Assembly (NCBI GenBank): GCA_029941865.1
Contig: JAPYTO010000001.1
Span: 20,741 to 84,740 of the forward strand
Source: Fuerstiella sp.
GTDB lineage: Bacteria > Planctomycetota > Planctomycetia > Planctomycetales > Planctomycetaceae
Reading direction: 5' to 3'
Length of the DNA stretch: 64,000 nucleotides
The notes under the pieces: generated by a model
Database searches by the model: none
The model's input: the letters and a program-made list of their open reading frames with translations, nothing else
Told to the model about the DNA's origin: nothing
Translations under genes and position numbers: made by a program
In this document: positions 47,778 to 57,689 of the stretch, one piece after another
Position numbering within the stretch: position 1 is the first letter of the stretch
Layout of the letters: each line of letters starts with the position of its first letter

Positions 47778-48095
47778 CTAAAAGAACGAAATCCTGTCCT
47801 CGTCGTGCAACTTGACAATCGCCTTCTTCCAACTCTTTGTTCGACCCAACGCCACCCGAGCCCGACGGGGCTTCCCCTGGCGATTCTGCGTGCGAACCTC
47901 GGCAACGCGAACATCCCAAAGATGCTCCACAGCCTTTTTGACATCCGCCTTTGTTGCCAGCGGATGAATCTCAAACGTATACGCATTCAGCCGCTCAGAC
48001 GCATGCACGCCCTTTTCCGTCACCAGCGGGCGCCGAATGACCATATGAGACTCAAGCTGAACGCCGGTTTTCTTTTCAGACACCTTGCCACCCAT
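47778..48095 (-). CDS. rplW: 50S ribosomal protein L23
   Basis: 105 residues from ATG 48095, whose A is the last base of the rplD stop (TGATG); GTG 48098 is the alternative. The core VIRRPLVTEKGVHASERLNA and VEHLWDVRVAEVRTQNRQG is typical. L23 is the docking site for trigger factor and SRP at the exit tunnel. The start-stop overlap indicates translational coupling with rplD. Confidence 0.96.
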   Translation of the reverse strand: MGGKVSEKKTGVQLESHMVIRRPLVTEKGVHASERLNAYTFEIHPLATKADVKKAVEHLWDVRVAEVRTQNRQGKPRRARVALGRTKSWKKAIVKLHDEDRISFF

Positions 48096-48736
48096 CACGC
48101 CGACACCTCTGCCGTGCGACCAAGAAGACTATCCATTGCCGAAACAGTCACCACAAAATTGCGATTACGTAACAGCGAATAAGCGTTCAAATCCGACGCC
48201 GGCATCACCTGAACACCAGCCACATTTCGGGCCGACTTATAAACGTTCTGATCGATACCATCCGTCGTAATCAAAACAGACGAATCAGCAACACCAAGCG
48301 ACTTCAACGCCGCTACCACTGTCTTTGTTTTTGGAGCGTCACACTTCCAGTCATCCAGCACAACCGCCTGGCCATCCTGAAACTTACTAAGCAACGCCAT
48401 CCTTGTCGCACTACGAACCGCCTTACGCGGCAACCGGTAACTATAGTCGCGGTTTTTCTTGCCAAACGCATGGCCACCACCACGACGAACCGGCGTCCGA
48501 GCGTTCCCCGCTCGAGCACGCCCTGTACCCTTCTGACGGAACAGCTTCTTTGTACTACCTCGAACCATTCCGCGAGACTTCGTCTGCACGGTCCCCAAGC
48601 GACGATTCGCCTCGTACATCACCACTGCGTCGTGCAGCAACTGACGATTAACCTCACCCTTAACCAGATCGGCAGGATCGAACTCATACACACCCGCCTC
48701 GCCACCGGCAGAATCTCGAATCGGTACGCTAATCAT
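48095..48736 (-). CDS. rplD: 50S ribosomal protein L4
   Basis: 213 residues, ATG 48736. It contains the exit-tunnel loop region RRGGGHAFGKKNRDYSYRLP, preceded by KKLFRQKGTGRARAGNARTP, and ends in a compact domain with ARNVAGVQVMPASDLNAYSL. In other bacteria L4 represses the S10 operon; whether this happens here is unknown. It follows rplC by 8 bp. Confidence 0.98.
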   Translation of the reverse strand: MISVPIRDSAGGEAGVYEFDPADLVKGEVNRQLLHDAVVMYEANRRLGTVQTKSRGMVRGSTKKLFRQKGTGRARAGNARTPVRRGGGHAFGKKNRDYSYRLPRKAVRSATRMALLSKFQDGQAVVLDDWKCDAPKTKTVVAALKSLGVADSSVLITTDGIDQNVYKSARNVAGVQVMPASDLNAYSLLRNRNFVVTVSAMDSLLGRTAEVSA

Positions 48737-48744
48737 ATCTTCAC

Positions 48745-49443
48745 CTACCCCCGATTCTTAGCAGAATGCCGCAGCACGACGTAACCGCCATTCGGCCCCG
48801 GCACAGCACCTTCCACCAACAGCATATTATTTTCCGCATCAGCCCGAACCACTTTCAGGTTCCGAACCGTAATTCTCTTCCCGCCATACCGCCCCGGCAT
48901 CTTGGTGCCGCGAATAACCCGAGCAGGATCCGCACTTTGACCAATTGACCCACCATGCCGATGAACACGCTTAACCCCGTGCGTCGCCCGCTGCCCGCTG
49001 AAGTTATGACGCTTCATAACCCCCGCATGACCACGCCCCTTGGACGTCGCAATAACATCAACGTAGACCCAGCCCGCCACAGAATCGACAGCAAGCGACT
49101 GGCCCACCTCAACCCCGTGCGACGCATCTCCGCAACGAAACTCACGAACAAAGGACTTCGGCTCACAGTTCGGCTTAACAGCAGCCTCAACACCAGCAGC
49201 CGCCCGCTCTTTCTGGCGACGACCGGAAATGTCAGCCACATGCCCACGTGCGGCACGAGACGCCAAGCGACGAGGTTTGTCACCAAACCCCAACTGCACA
49301 GCATCATATCCATCACGATCAAGAGTCCGAACCTGCGTCACAACGCAGGGCCCAGCCTCAATCACCGTAACAGGCACGACGACACCCTGGTCATTATAGA
49401 CCTGTGTCATTCCAATTTTTTTACCGAGCAAACCAACAGGCAT
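48745..49443 (-). CDS. rplC: 50S ribosomal protein L3
   Basis: 232 residues, ATG 49443. It opens MPVGLLGKKIGMTQVYNDQG and has HNFSGQRATHGVKRVHRHGG and GRYGGKRITVRNLKVVRAD, all family-typical. The N-terminus and loop reach to the peptidyl transferase centre. It lies 90 bp after rpsJ. Confidence 0.98.
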   Translation of the reverse strand: MPVGLLGKKIGMTQVYNDQGVVVPVTVIEAGPCVVTQVRTLDRDGYDAVQLGFGDKPRRLASRAARGHVADISGRRQKERAAAGVEAAVKPNCEPKSFVREFRCGDASHGVEVGQSLAVDSVAGWVYVDVIATSKGRGHAGVMKRHNFSGQRATHGVKRVHRHGGSIGQSADPARVIRGTKMPGRYGGKRITVRNLKVVRADAENNMLLVEGAVPGPNGGYVVLRHSAKNRG

Positions 49444-49533
49444 AGTGCAGCACCCGTGCGCTGAACGTCAAAAAGGAACACCGCCACACGCGTGACAGGA
49501 TCAGCAAGCATTCACAACCACAACAGTACCAAT

Positions 49534-49860
49534 TCAGGCAGTCGCAGTTGCCTTAATCTTGATATCCACACCCGCCGGAAGAGACAACTTATTCAAAGCA
49601 TCAATTGTCTTACCAGTAGGCTGACAGATATCAATCAGTCGCTTATGAGTTCGAATCTCGAACTGCTCACGCGACTTCTTATCAATGTGAGGACTCCGAA
49701 GCACCGTATACCGCTCCATCCGGGTCGGCAACGGAATCGGGCCATGCACGATGGCTCCCGTGCGCTTTGCAGTGTCGACGATATCGGCCGCCGATTGATC
49801 CAGCACCGAATGGTCATACGCTTCCATCCGAATTCGGATACTTTCTTCGCCAGCAGCCAC
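49534..49860 (-). CDS. rpsJ: 30S ribosomal protein S10
   Basis: 108 residues with a GTG start at 49860, preceded by GGTGAAGG about 8 nt upstream. The core reads [20 protein letters not shown] and [20 protein letters not shown], as in S10. S10 acts in 30S head assembly and, with NusB, in antitermination. It is the first gene of the S10 group and has its own promoter (49925-49953). The tuf gene often found before it is not here; fusA is the direct neighbour. Confidence 0.97.
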   Translation of the reverse strand: MAAGEESIRIRMEAYDHSVLDQSAADIVDTAKRTGAIVHGPIPLPTRMERYTVLRSPHIDKKSREQFEIRTHKRLIDICQPTGKTIDALNKLSLPAGVDIKIKATATA

Positions 49861-49924
49861 CGCAAGTCGCCTTCACCAAAGAGTTTACGTAAAATCTTCA
49901 TCACCCAAAAACGGGGAATCGCAC

Positions 49925-49953
49925 ATGTTAGGGATGTCACCCCCATCTGTCAA
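49925..49953 (-). promoter_or_regulatory. Sigma70-type promoter of rpsJ
   Basis: On the minus strand TTGACA (49953-49948), a spacer of exactly 17 bp, and TAACAT (49930-49925). It lies 65 bp before the rpsJ start and just after fusA. The spacer contains an inverted repeat (GGGGTG-A-CATCCC) that might bind a regulator; this is inference. Confidence 0.8.
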
Positions 49954-50004
49954 CGATTCGATCTGCAGTTTCGAGTGTGTTTCGCAGATTATCGGTCAGC
50001 ACCA

Positions 50005-52077
50005 CTAACGAGTTGAGTCTGGTGGTGCTTCTGAGTACCGACATGGCTCCATTGAGTACGAAGCCCTGCCCTGAGACAAGCTTCGAATTTGCGTAGAGTA
50101 CCCAAACATCTCAATGAGCGGAACCTCTGCGTGCAAGACACACAGGTCACCGCGCCGGTCGGAGTCTACAATCATTGCACGCCGGGAGTTCAGGTCGGAC
50201 TGTATATTTCCCAAAAATTCTTCAGGAGTCACAACTTCCAATGTCATGACTGGTTCCATCAACAGGAAGTTTCCCTGTTGCAAGAGTTTATTGAATGCCT
50301 GCGACACTGCCGACATCACGGCAGTGTCAGTTGTTTCTCCGTCGCGGTAGCTAACCTTATTCACGGTCAGTCGCAGGCTCATCAACGGATACCCGTCTTT
50401 GCCACCCCCGTTTGCTTCCCGCTCAAGAGATTCCAGCAACACTTTCTTCAACGGTTCAGACAACGTTCCAGGCTTGAGCCTGTACGAGATCGTAATCGGC
50501 GAGTCGCCTTCAGTGAATTCCTCAGCTGTGAGATTGAGCCCAAAGAACAGAGTGCCCGCTGGCGTTGTCACATCAAACTCTGCATTCACCGTCGTGCTGT
50601 CGCCGAGTTTTTCACGGTAACTGACCCGTGGCTTGTGGACTCGGACCTTCATCCTGAATTCACGCTCCATGCGGTGGCGGACGACCTCCAAATGAAGTTC
50701 GCCCATACCACTGATGATGGTCTGCCCGGTTTCTTCATCGGTTTTTGATGTGAACGTCGGGTCCTGCCGCTGCAGTTTTTCCAGAACTTCGACCAGCTTC
50801 TTACGATCGGCACTCGATTCCGGTTCAATCGCCACTGAGATCACCGTCTCAGGAAAGCGAATCTGTTCCAGTGCGATCGGTTTCTGCGGATCGCACAGCG
50901 TATCGCCCGTGCCGGTATCCTTGGGGCCCACAATACCGCAGATATCACCAGCCTCGACAAGCTCCACTTTCTCTCGCGAATCCGATTGAATGTGCCACAG
51001 CTGTGTAATCAGCTCCTTTTTCTTTGTGCGGGGATTCAGCAACCGTGAGTTGCTCTTGAGCACTCCGGAATACACGCGTGCAAAATACAGGTCGCCGTGA
51101 TTATCTGACTGAATCTTGAAGACCAACACGGAAACCGGCTCGTTAGTATCGGCTTCCCGCGTCACTTCCTTACCGTTGGCTTTGGGGGATGTGTCGATGC
51201 CAACCACCGCTGGCCGATCGAGCGGACTCGGAAGAAACTCGGCGACGGCGTCCAGCACAGGCTGCACGCCAATATAATCCAGCGAAGACCCGCACAACAC
51301 TGGCTGGAACTGCCCGCTAATGGTTCCCGCCCGCAATGCACGAACCATCATATCCCGGGAGACGTCTCGCTCCTCAAGATGAGCTTCCATGACTTCTTCG
51401 TCGACATCGGATAACGCATCCAACAGATCCGAACGCATCAATTCTGCATCGTCCGCCAGTTCAACGGGTATGTCCTCCGTACGGAACTCGGCCCCGCGGG
51501 ACTCGCTGTCCCAGTACATGGCCTTCATTGCCAAAAGGTCAATAATACCCCGAAAGCCATCGGCATTTGTGGCAGGCCCCTGACCAATGGGTATCTGTAC
51601 GGGAAGCGGCGTTGCCTTGAGCCGACTGCGCATGGCCTTCAGTACACGGTCAAAGTCGGCCCCTATGCGATCCATCTTATTAACGAAGCAAAAGCGGGGA
51701 ACTTCGTAATGATCCGCCTGGCGCCAGACCGTTTCGCTTTGCGCCTCAACTCCCTCGACCGCACTGAAAATCACGACGGCCCCGTCGAGAACTCGCAGGC
51801 TGCGTTCCACTTCCGCGGTAAAATCAACGTGCCCGGGCGTGTCGATGATGTTGATGGTGTGGTCGTTCCATTTGCAGGTGACCGCCGCCGAATAAATCGT
51901 AATCCCACGTTCCGCCTCTTCGGGATCGAAATCTGTCTGGGTCGTTCCGTCGTCGACATTGCCCATGCGATAGGAAGCGCCGGTGTAATACAGGATCCTT
52001 TCGGTCGTCGTAGTCTTGCCGGCATCGATGTGCGCAATGATGCCGATGTTTCGAATTCCGTCAATTGAACGAGTCAT
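50005..52077 (-). CDS. fusA: Translation elongation factor G, divergent bacterial type
   Basis: 690 residues from ATG 52077 (MTRSIDGIRNIGIIAHIDAG); an open extension to 52125 runs through the terminator stem and is rejected. GTPase motifs are AHIDAGKTT, RGITIYSA, DTPGHVDF and NKMD, followed by domains II-V. The G2 region (GTTQTDFDPEEAERGIT) and the spacing of the N-domain differ from the canonical EF-G of Proteobacteria and resemble the spd/EF-G2 lineages known from planctomycetes and spirochaetes. It moves tRNA-mRNA through the ribosome using GTP. A strong intrinsic terminator lies 25-58 bp before the start. No tuf follows. Confidence 0.92.
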   Translation of the reverse strand: MTRSIDGIRNIGIIAHIDAGKTTTTERILYYTGASYRMGNVDDGTTQTDFDPEEAERGITIYSAAVTCKWNDHTINIIDTPGHVDFTAEVERSLRVLDGAVVIFSAVEGVEAQSETVWRQADHYEVPRFCFVNKMDRIGADFDRVLKAMRSRLKATPLPVQIPIGQGPATNADGFRGIIDLLAMKAMYWDSESRGAEFRTEDIPVELADDAELMRSDLLDALSDVDEEVMEAHLEERDVSRDMMVRALRAGTISGQFQPVLCGSSLDYIGVQPVLDAVAEFLPSPLDRPAVVGIDTSPKANGKEVTREADTNEPVSVLVFKIQSDNHGDLYFARVYSGVLKSNSRLLNPRTKKKELITQLWHIQSDSREKVELVEAGDICGIVGPKDTGTGDTLCDPQKPIALEQIRFPETVISVAIEPESSADRKKLVEVLEKLQRQDPTFTSKTDEETGQTIISGMGELHLEVVRHRMEREFRMKVRVHKPRVSYREKLGDSTTVNAEFDVTTPAGTLFFGLNLTAEEFTEGDSPITISYRLKPGTLSEPLKKVLLESLEREANGGGKDGYPLMSLRLTVNKVSYRDGETTDTAVMSAVSQAFNKLLQQGNFLLMEPVMTLEVVTPEEFLGNIQSDLNSRRAMIVDSDRRGDLCVLHAEVPLIEMFGYSTQIRSLSQGRASYSMEPCRYSEAPPDSTR

Positions 52078-52102
52078 GATCGCAGGCCCTTTTTGCGGGC
52101 AT

Positions 52103-52135
52103 AAAAAAACGCCAAACAGGGACACCTGTCTGGCG
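52103..52135 (-). terminator. Intrinsic terminator/attenuator before fusA
   Basis: On the minus strand an 11-bp stem CGCCAGACAGG / CCTGTTTGGCG (one G-U pair, loop TGTC, 52135-52110) is followed by seven T. The start of fusA is only 26 bp further. Because no promoter fits between, fusA would rely on read-through, which makes this a probable attenuator. Confidence 0.88.
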
Positions 52136-52176
52136 AATAAGTTCGGTCCATCACAAAAATTCGTGAACTCGCGGAA

Positions 52177-52650
52177 CTACCACGCGAAGTGTGCAAACGC
52201 TTTGTTCGCGTCCGCCATACGATGTACATTTTCCCGTTTGGTCATGGCATTGCCTTCACGACGATAGGCCGCCAGCAATTCATCAGACAACGAGCGGCCT
52301 ACCGGACGCCCCTTCCGACCACGAACGGCTTCCAGAATCCAACGAATCGAAAGTGCCTGTTGACGCTTTGGACTCACAGGAGTCGGCACCTGATAGGTCG
52401 CACCACCGACGCGCTTGGACCGCACCTCAATGGCCGGCTTAACGTTTTCGACAGCCGTGACGAATACATCCAGCGGATCTTCGTCCGGAAGCTGCTTCTG
52501 AATCATTTCCAGCGCGTCATAAACAACACGTGTTGCCACGCTCTTTTTGCCGTCGTGCATCAGGCAATTGACGAATTTTGACAGCAACTTTGAGTCAAAC
52601 CGGGTATCCGGCTTCAACTGTTGAGCACTGGCTGTAAATTTTTTAACCAT
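52177..52650 (-). CDS. rpsG: 30S ribosomal protein S7
   Basis: 157 residues, ATG 52650. Diagnostic stretches are [20 protein letters not shown] and [20 protein letters not shown], and [20 protein letters not shown] at the end. S7 nucleates assembly of the 30S head and in other bacteria represses the str operon. It lies 33 bp after rpsL. Confidence 0.98.
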   Translation of the reverse strand: MVKKFTASAQQLKPDTRFDSKLLSKFVNCLMHDGKKSVATRVVYDALEMIQKQLPDEDPLDVFVTAVENVKPAIEVRSKRVGGATYQVPTPVSPKRQQALSIRWILEAVRGRKGRPVGRSLSDELLAAYRREGNAMTKRENVHRMADANKAFAHFAW

Positions 52651-52683
52651 GTCGAAGTATCAGATTTGTTGTTGCTGTGTGGA

Positions 52684-53055
52684 TTATTTAGGCCGTTTGG
52701 CCCCGTAACGACTACGTGCCTGACGGCGATCACTAACGCCCAGTGTATCGAGAAGACCCCGAACCACTTTGTATCGAACACCCGGCAAGTCGCGAACACG
52801 ACCGCCGCGAACAATCACGATGGAGTGTTCCTGCAGATTATGACCTTCACCCGGAATGTAGGCTGTACATTCTTTTCCGTTTGAGAGTCGAACACGAGCC
52901 ACCTTTCGAAGGGCCGAGTTCGGCTTCTTCGGAGTGACTGTTTTAACCTGCAGACAAACACCACGCTTTTGTGGACACCCCTCAAGAAGAGGTGTTCTAT
53001 TCTTGCGTTTTTGCTGCTTCCGCGGCTTTCGAACCAGTTGATTAATTGTCGGCAT
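52684..53055 (-). CDS. rpsL: 30S ribosomal protein S12
   Basis: 123 residues, ATG 53055. The core [20 protein letters not shown], the segment [20 protein letters not shown] and the end [15 protein letters not shown] are normal; the lysine of PKKPNSAL that affects streptomycin binding is wild type. S12 acts in decoding. It has its own promoter (53105-53133) and starts the str-type group rpsL-rpsG-fusA. Confidence 0.98.
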   Translation of the reverse strand: MPTINQLVRKPRKQQKRKNRTPLLEGCPQKRGVCLQVKTVTPKKPNSALRKVARVRLSNGKECTAYIPGEGHNLQEHSIVIVRGGRVRDLPGVRYKVVRGLLDTLGVSDRRQARSRYGAKRPK

Positions 53056-53104
53056 GAACCTGAACTTTGATGTCAGAAATCAGCAAAATGGAAACGAACC
53101 GAGC

Positions 53105-53133
53105 ACTGTACCGGTGCTTAGATTGATCGTCAA
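53105..53133 (-). promoter_or_regulatory. Sigma70-type promoter of rpsL
   Basis: On the minus strand TTGACG (53133-53128), a 17-bp spacer and TACAGT (53110-53105), 50 bp before the rpsL ATG. It follows the stem-loop at the end of rpoC, so the str-type genes can be transcribed independently of rpoBC. Confidence 0.8.
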
Positions 53134-53204
53134 CCTTGTGTTGAAGCAATCAATTTAATTCCACGCTTCGGGCAACGTCGCACAGGACAAACCCGTCGTG
53201 GAAG

Positions 53205-53235
53205 CTCTCAGGGAAAAAGATCCTATCCCTGAGAG
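53205..53235 (-). terminator. Stem-loop directly after rpoC
   Basis: A perfect 10-bp stem CTCTCAGGGA / TCCCTGAGAG with an 11-nt loop lies five bases beyond the rpoC stop. The U-run is in the loop, not after the stem, so it is not a classical terminator; mRNA processing or partial termination are possible. Confidence 0.5.
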
Positions 53236-53239
53236 TGTG

Positions 53240-56200
53240 TCATTCATCAGGTGTCAAATCGGCCAAAGACGGAGCTCTGGGGCGATTGTCATCATTATCC
53301 GCCGCTCGCCGAGCCATCAGATCGGCATCCGACAGCATGTCGTCCCGGGCTGCCAGGATTCGAGCCTTGGCCTCCTCCTGTTCCCGGATCGCATCATCGT
53401 GAATACGAACATGTGACTCCTGATGAGTATGGAAACCGGTCCCGGCCGGAATCAGATGGCCCAGAATTACGTTTTCCTTGAGCCCCACCAGATTGTCGAC
53501 TCGACCACCGAGAGCCGCTTCTGTCAGAACCTTTGTCGTTTCCTGGAAACTGGCCGCGGAGATAAAGCTTTCGCTCTGCACAGATGCTTTTGTGATGCCC
53601 AGCAACTGAGGAATTGCATTTGCCGGACGTGGCGTGGTGAACTTTGCGGGTTTCGCAACTTCAGCATTCACTTCATCCACTTCCGGAAGCGGCACCATGT
53701 CGTCGATCTCGTATTCGGTATCCCCTGGGTCGGTAATCCGACACGTCGACTGTAATTCTTCGTTGACGCGTTGCAATTCAAATTTGTCGATCAGCACGCC
53801 AGGCAGCAGATCTGTATCGCCAACGTTGGAGATTTTGATCTTCCGCAACATCTGAGCAATCACGATTTCGATGTGCTTGTCGTCAATCTCAACTCGCTGG
53901 GCACGATAGACATTCTGAATTTCGTGCAGCAGGTACTGCTGAACTTCTTCCGGACCGCTCACGCGAAGAATATCTTCAGGCACCAACGGGCCACGAACAA
54001 GAGCGTCTCCCGCGATGACAATATCGCCCTGATGAACAAGAAGTTGCTTCCCGTGAGGAATAACGTGTTCGATCTCCGTACCGTCTTCGCCGCGAACTAA
54101 AACAATTCGCTTGCCACGTTTCTTTTCCGCCAGCAACTCAACTTCGCCGTTGATCTCTGCAACGACTGCCGGATCCTTCGGACTTCGGGCCTCAAACAGT
54201 TCGGTGACGCGCGGAAGACCACCGGTAATGTCCTGTGTTCCCGCAGCATCACGAGGTGTTCTGGCCACAACGAAACCGGACGAAATCTGATCGCCTTCCT
54301 TCACCAGTACCGTGGCACCTTCCGGCAGATAATAGAAGTCCAGAATCTGGCCGGCACCGTCCTCGACGATCACCTGGGGATGCAGCCCCCCACGGTGTTC
54401 GGTAATTGTTCGATGGATATTTCCGGAAGCCTCTTTCTCCGTTCGGATGGTCTGTCCCTCGACACAGTCGTCGAGCCGGACTTTACCACCCACCTGTGAG
54501 ATGATTGGCACGGCGTGTGGATCCCAGTTACAGAGCACGGCACCGTCCGCCACAGCCTCGTCTTCTTTGACCTGCAGAATGGCACCATTGGGCACGGTCT
54601 GCTTTTCGACTTCCCGCCCTTTGGCATCAACGATGCTGATCTCGCCATTACGTCCCAGAACGACAGGCTTGCCATCAGAGTTGAGCACGCTGCGGATGCG
54701 AGTGAAGCGAATCCGTCCACCACGTTTGGCACGTAGTTCACTTTCTTCCGTCCCCATCTGTGCAACACCACCAATGTGGAAAGTACGCATCGTCAGCTGA
54801 GTACCTGGCTCACCAATACTCTGTGCTGCAATAATCCCCGCGGCCAGCCCCTGTTCCACCATGTCGCCGGTTGACAGGTCCATGCCATAGCAAAGCTGAC
54901 ACAGGCCCAAAGTGGAATTGCACGTCATGGGACTGCGAACCTGAATGCGCTCCAGTCCCATATCTTCGATCTTGCGTGCCTTTTCAACCGTAATCAGTTC
55001 GTCTTCCTGAACGATGACCTCATCGGTGATGGCATTGACAATGTTGGTACGGCTGACGCGACCTCGAATCGCATCCGCCAGACCAAGTTCGACTTTTTCG
55101 CCGCGATAGACGACACCACGAGTCAGCCCCTTGGTCGTGCCGCAATCGTGCATGGTGATTACCATATTCTGGCAGATATCGGCCAGTTTTCGCGTAAGGT
55201 AACCACTGTCAGCTGTCTTAAGCGCCGTATCCGCCAGTCCTTTGCGAGCACCGTGCGTTGAGCTGAAGTACTCAAGTACAGACAGACCTTCACGGAAGTT
55301 CGACTTAATCGGCGTCTCGATAATCTCACCGCTGGGCTTGGCCATCAGGCCTCGCATCCCGGCAAGCTGCTGAATCTGCCCGACACCACCTCGAGCACCG
55401 GAGCTGGCCATCAGATAAATCGGATTAACGTATCGACCTTCATCACGCACATCATGTTCCAGCTGGTTCATCATGCTGTCGGTGATCTCTTTGCCGGCAT
55501 GAGTCCAGATGTCAAGGACGTTGTTGTATCGTTCCTTCTCTGTAATCAGGCCACGCTGAAAGTTCTTCATCAGTTTCAGAACTTTCTTTTCGCCTTCCTC
55601 AATCACCTGTTCTTTGTTCGGTGCAGTACTCAGGTCACTGGCGCCGAAAGAAAGGCCACTTTCCGTTGAAGCCTGAAACCCGCACTTCTTCATACGGTCC
55701 AGCAATTCAATGGTGGCACGTCGACCGAGGTCAAGGTGGCAGTCCGAAATAACCCGCGCGAGATCCTTGCTGCGTGTCGTGAGATTGTAATACGCCATGC
55801 CATCCGGAAGCACATCATTGAACATGACCCGTCCCGGTGACGTTTCCACCAGACTGCCCTGCTGATACTTCTTGGCGCCATCACCTTTGAGTCGCTTGCC
55901 TTTACGCAGCCGAACTTTGATCGTGGCATGCCGTGATACTTTGCCCAGCTGAAAAGCCATGAAGACTTCCTCAGCTGAGGCAAAGACCATTCCCTCACCG
56001 AGATGACCTTCTCGCATCATCGTCAGGTAATAGCATCCCATCACGATGTCCTGAGAGGCGGTGATAATCGGATCGCCGTTAGCAGGACTGAAAATGTTAT
56101 GCGTGGACATCATCAACGTGGTCGCTTCGACCTGCGCTTCGATGGACAGCGGCAGATGAACGGCCATCTGGTCACCGTCGAAGTCTGCATTGAAGCCTTT

Positions 56201-57556
56201 ACAGGCCAATGGATGCAGTCGAATCGCATTGCCTTCCACCAGCACCGGCTCAAACGCCTGAATGCCGATACGGTGCAGCGTGGGAGCACGGTTCAACAGA
56301 ACCGGATGATTACGAATGACGTCATCGAGGATATCCCACACGTCCTCGTCACGACGTTCCAGCATTCGCTTGGCACTCTTGATTGTGTCTGCGTGGCCTA
56401 ATTCCTTCAGGCGGCGAATGACGAATGGCTGAAACAATTCGAGAGCGATTTTCTTAGGCAACCCGCACTGATGAAGTTTCAGCTCCGGGCCAACGACGAT
56501 CACACTTCGGGCAGAATAATCGACGCGTTTGCCCAACAGGTTTTCGCGGAACCGTCCCTGCTTGCCCTTGATCATGTCGGTCAGCGACTTCAGCGGTCGA
56601 TTGGACGAACCAAGAACCGGTCGCTTACAGCGGTTATTGTCGAACAGAGCGTCGACGGACTGCTGCAGCATTCGCTTTTCGTTGCGAACGATGACTTCCG
56701 GCGCGTTCAGGTCAACCAGCTTCTTCAGGCGGTTGTTGCGGTTAATGATACGACGGTAAAGGTCATTCAGGTCACTGGTCGCGAAGTTTCCGGAATCGAG
56801 CAGGACGAGGGGCCGCAAGTCCGGAGGGATGACGGGAATCACGTCCTGAACCATCCATTCGGGGCGGTTATCACTGTCTCGCAGAGCCTCAATAATTTTC
56901 AGTCGCTTGATCAGATCCTTGGTCGTGGATTGACTCTTGGTCGTCGCCAGCTTACCTCGCAGTTCTTCTGAGAGTTCAACCAGTTTCATCTGTAGCAGAA
57001 GCTTCTTGATGGCTTCCGCTCCCATGCCGATTTCAAACGCATCTTCACCGAAATCCCGACGTGCCTGACGAGCTTCGTCTTCGGTCAGCATCTGACACGG
57101 TGTCAGCGTCGTATCACCGGGGTCAATAACGACGTAGTCCTGGAAATAGACAACCTTCTCCAGAGATGTCGTCTTCATATTCAACATCGCACCCAGTCGG
57201 CTGGGCATCGATTTGAAGAACCAGATATGAACGACGGGTGCGGCCAGTTCGATATGGCCCATGCGTTTACGGCGCACTCGACTGTGAGTCACCTTGACGC
57301 CGCAGCGATCGCAGATCATCCCCTTGTACTTCATGCCACGGTATTTGCCGCATGCGCACTCCCAGTCCTTTTCAGGGCCGAAAATCCGTTCACAGAAGAG
57401 TCCGTCACGTTCCGGACGATACGTTCGATAGTTGATCGTTTCCGGTTTCTTGACTTCACCGAAGGACCAGCTGCGAATATCGTGAGGACTGGCAAGGCCA
57501 ATTTTCACAGACGCATAATCGTTGACTCGATCGAAAGTGGTTTCACTTACGCTCAC
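53240..57556 (-). CDS. rpoC: RNA polymerase subunit beta-prime
   Basis: 1438 residues from GTG 57556 (GTG AGC GTA AGT), preceded by GAGGAG at 8 nt; the open frame continues 6 codons to 57574 without a better start. The N-terminal zinc site is CACGKYRG plus CDRCGVK, the active-site loop [15 protein letters not shown] binds Mg, and [20 protein letters not shown] and a second zinc site ([19 protein letters not shown]) are present. The C-terminal end is acidic. It forms the catalytic core with beta; the gene follows rpoB by 116-133 bp. The length is normal for this phylum. Confidence 0.97.
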   Translation of the reverse strand: MSVSETTFDRVNDYASVKIGLASPHDIRSWSFGEVKKPETINYRTYRPERDGLFCERIFGPEKDWECACGKYRGMKYKGMICDRCGVKVTHSRVRRKRMGHIELAAPVVHIWFFKSMPSRLGAMLNMKTTSLEKVVYFQDYVVIDPGDTTLTPCQMLTEDEARQARRDFGEDAFEIGMGAEAIKKLLLQMKLVELSEELRGKLATTKSQSTTKDLIKRLKIIEALRDSDNRPEWMVQDVIPVIPPDLRPLVLLDSGNFATSDLNDLYRRIINRNNRLKKLVDLNAPEVIVRNEKRMLQQSVDALFDNNRCKRPVLGSSNRPLKSLTDMIKGKQGRFRENLLGKRVDYSARSVIVVGPELKLHQCGLPKKIALELFQPFVIRRLKELGHADTIKSAKRMLERRDEDVWDILDDVIRNHPVLLNRAPTLHRIGIQAFEPVLVEGNAIRLHPLACKGFNADFDGDQMAVHLPLSIEAQVEATTLMMSTHNIFSPANGDPIITASQDIVMGCYYLTMMREGHLGEGMVFASAEEVFMAFQLGKVSRHATIKVRLRKGKRLKGDGAKKYQQGSLVETSPGRVMFNDVLPDGMAYYNLTTRSKDLARVISDCHLDLGRRATIELLDRMKKCGFQASTESGLSFGASDLSTAPNKEQVIEEGEKKVLKLMKNFQRGLITEKERYNNVLDIWTHAGKEITDSMMNQLEHDVRDEGRYVNPIYLMASSGARGGVGQIQQLAGMRGLMAKPSGEIIETPIKSNFREGLSVLEYFSSTHGARKGLADTALKTADSGYLTRKLADICQNMVITMHDCGTTKGLTRGVVYRGEKVELGLADAIRGRVSRTNIVNAITDEVIVQEDELITVEKARKIEDMGLERIQVRSPMTCNSTLGLCQLCYGMDLSTGDMVEQGLAAGIIAAQSIGEPGTQLTMRTFHIGGVAQMGTEESELRAKRGGRIRFTRIRSVLNSDGKPVVLGRNGEISIVDAKGREVEKQTVPNGAILQVKEDEAVADGAVLCNWDPHAVPIISQVGGKVRLDDCVEGQTIRTEKEASGNIHRTITEHRGGLHPQVIVEDGAGQILDFYYLPEGATVLVKEGDQISSGFVVARTPRDAAGTQDITGGLPRVTELFEARSPKDPAVVAEINGEVELLAEKKRGKRIVLVRGEDGTEIEHVIPHGKQLLVHQGDIVIAGDALVRGPLVPEDILRVSGPEEVQQYLLHEIQNVYRAQRVEIDDKHIEIVIAQMLRKIKISNVGDTDLLPGVLIDKFELQRVNEELQSTCRITDPGDTEYEIDDMVPLPEVDEVNAEVAKPAKFTTPRPANAIPQLLGITKASVQSESFISAASFQETTKVLTEAALGGRVDNLVGLKENVILGHLIPAGTGFHTHQESHVRIHDDAIREQEEAKARILAARDDMLSDADLMARRAADNDDNRPRAPSLADLTPDE

Positions 57557-57689
57557 GTCCTGACTCCTCAACACCAGATGTTTAGAACTTCAACGGCCGA
57601 TGTGGCTGACCGTCGCAAAAATACACGCTTAAACTGACGATACACTTCGCACCACCGATAATCCGGGCGGCACGCGGCAAGAGTCCGAC

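Noticed and set aside
49998..50029. Stem-loop AGCACCAC/GTGGTGCT across the fusA stop as a terminator
   Set aside because: The 16-nt loop and the lack of a U-run on the downstream side make it a poor intrinsic terminator.
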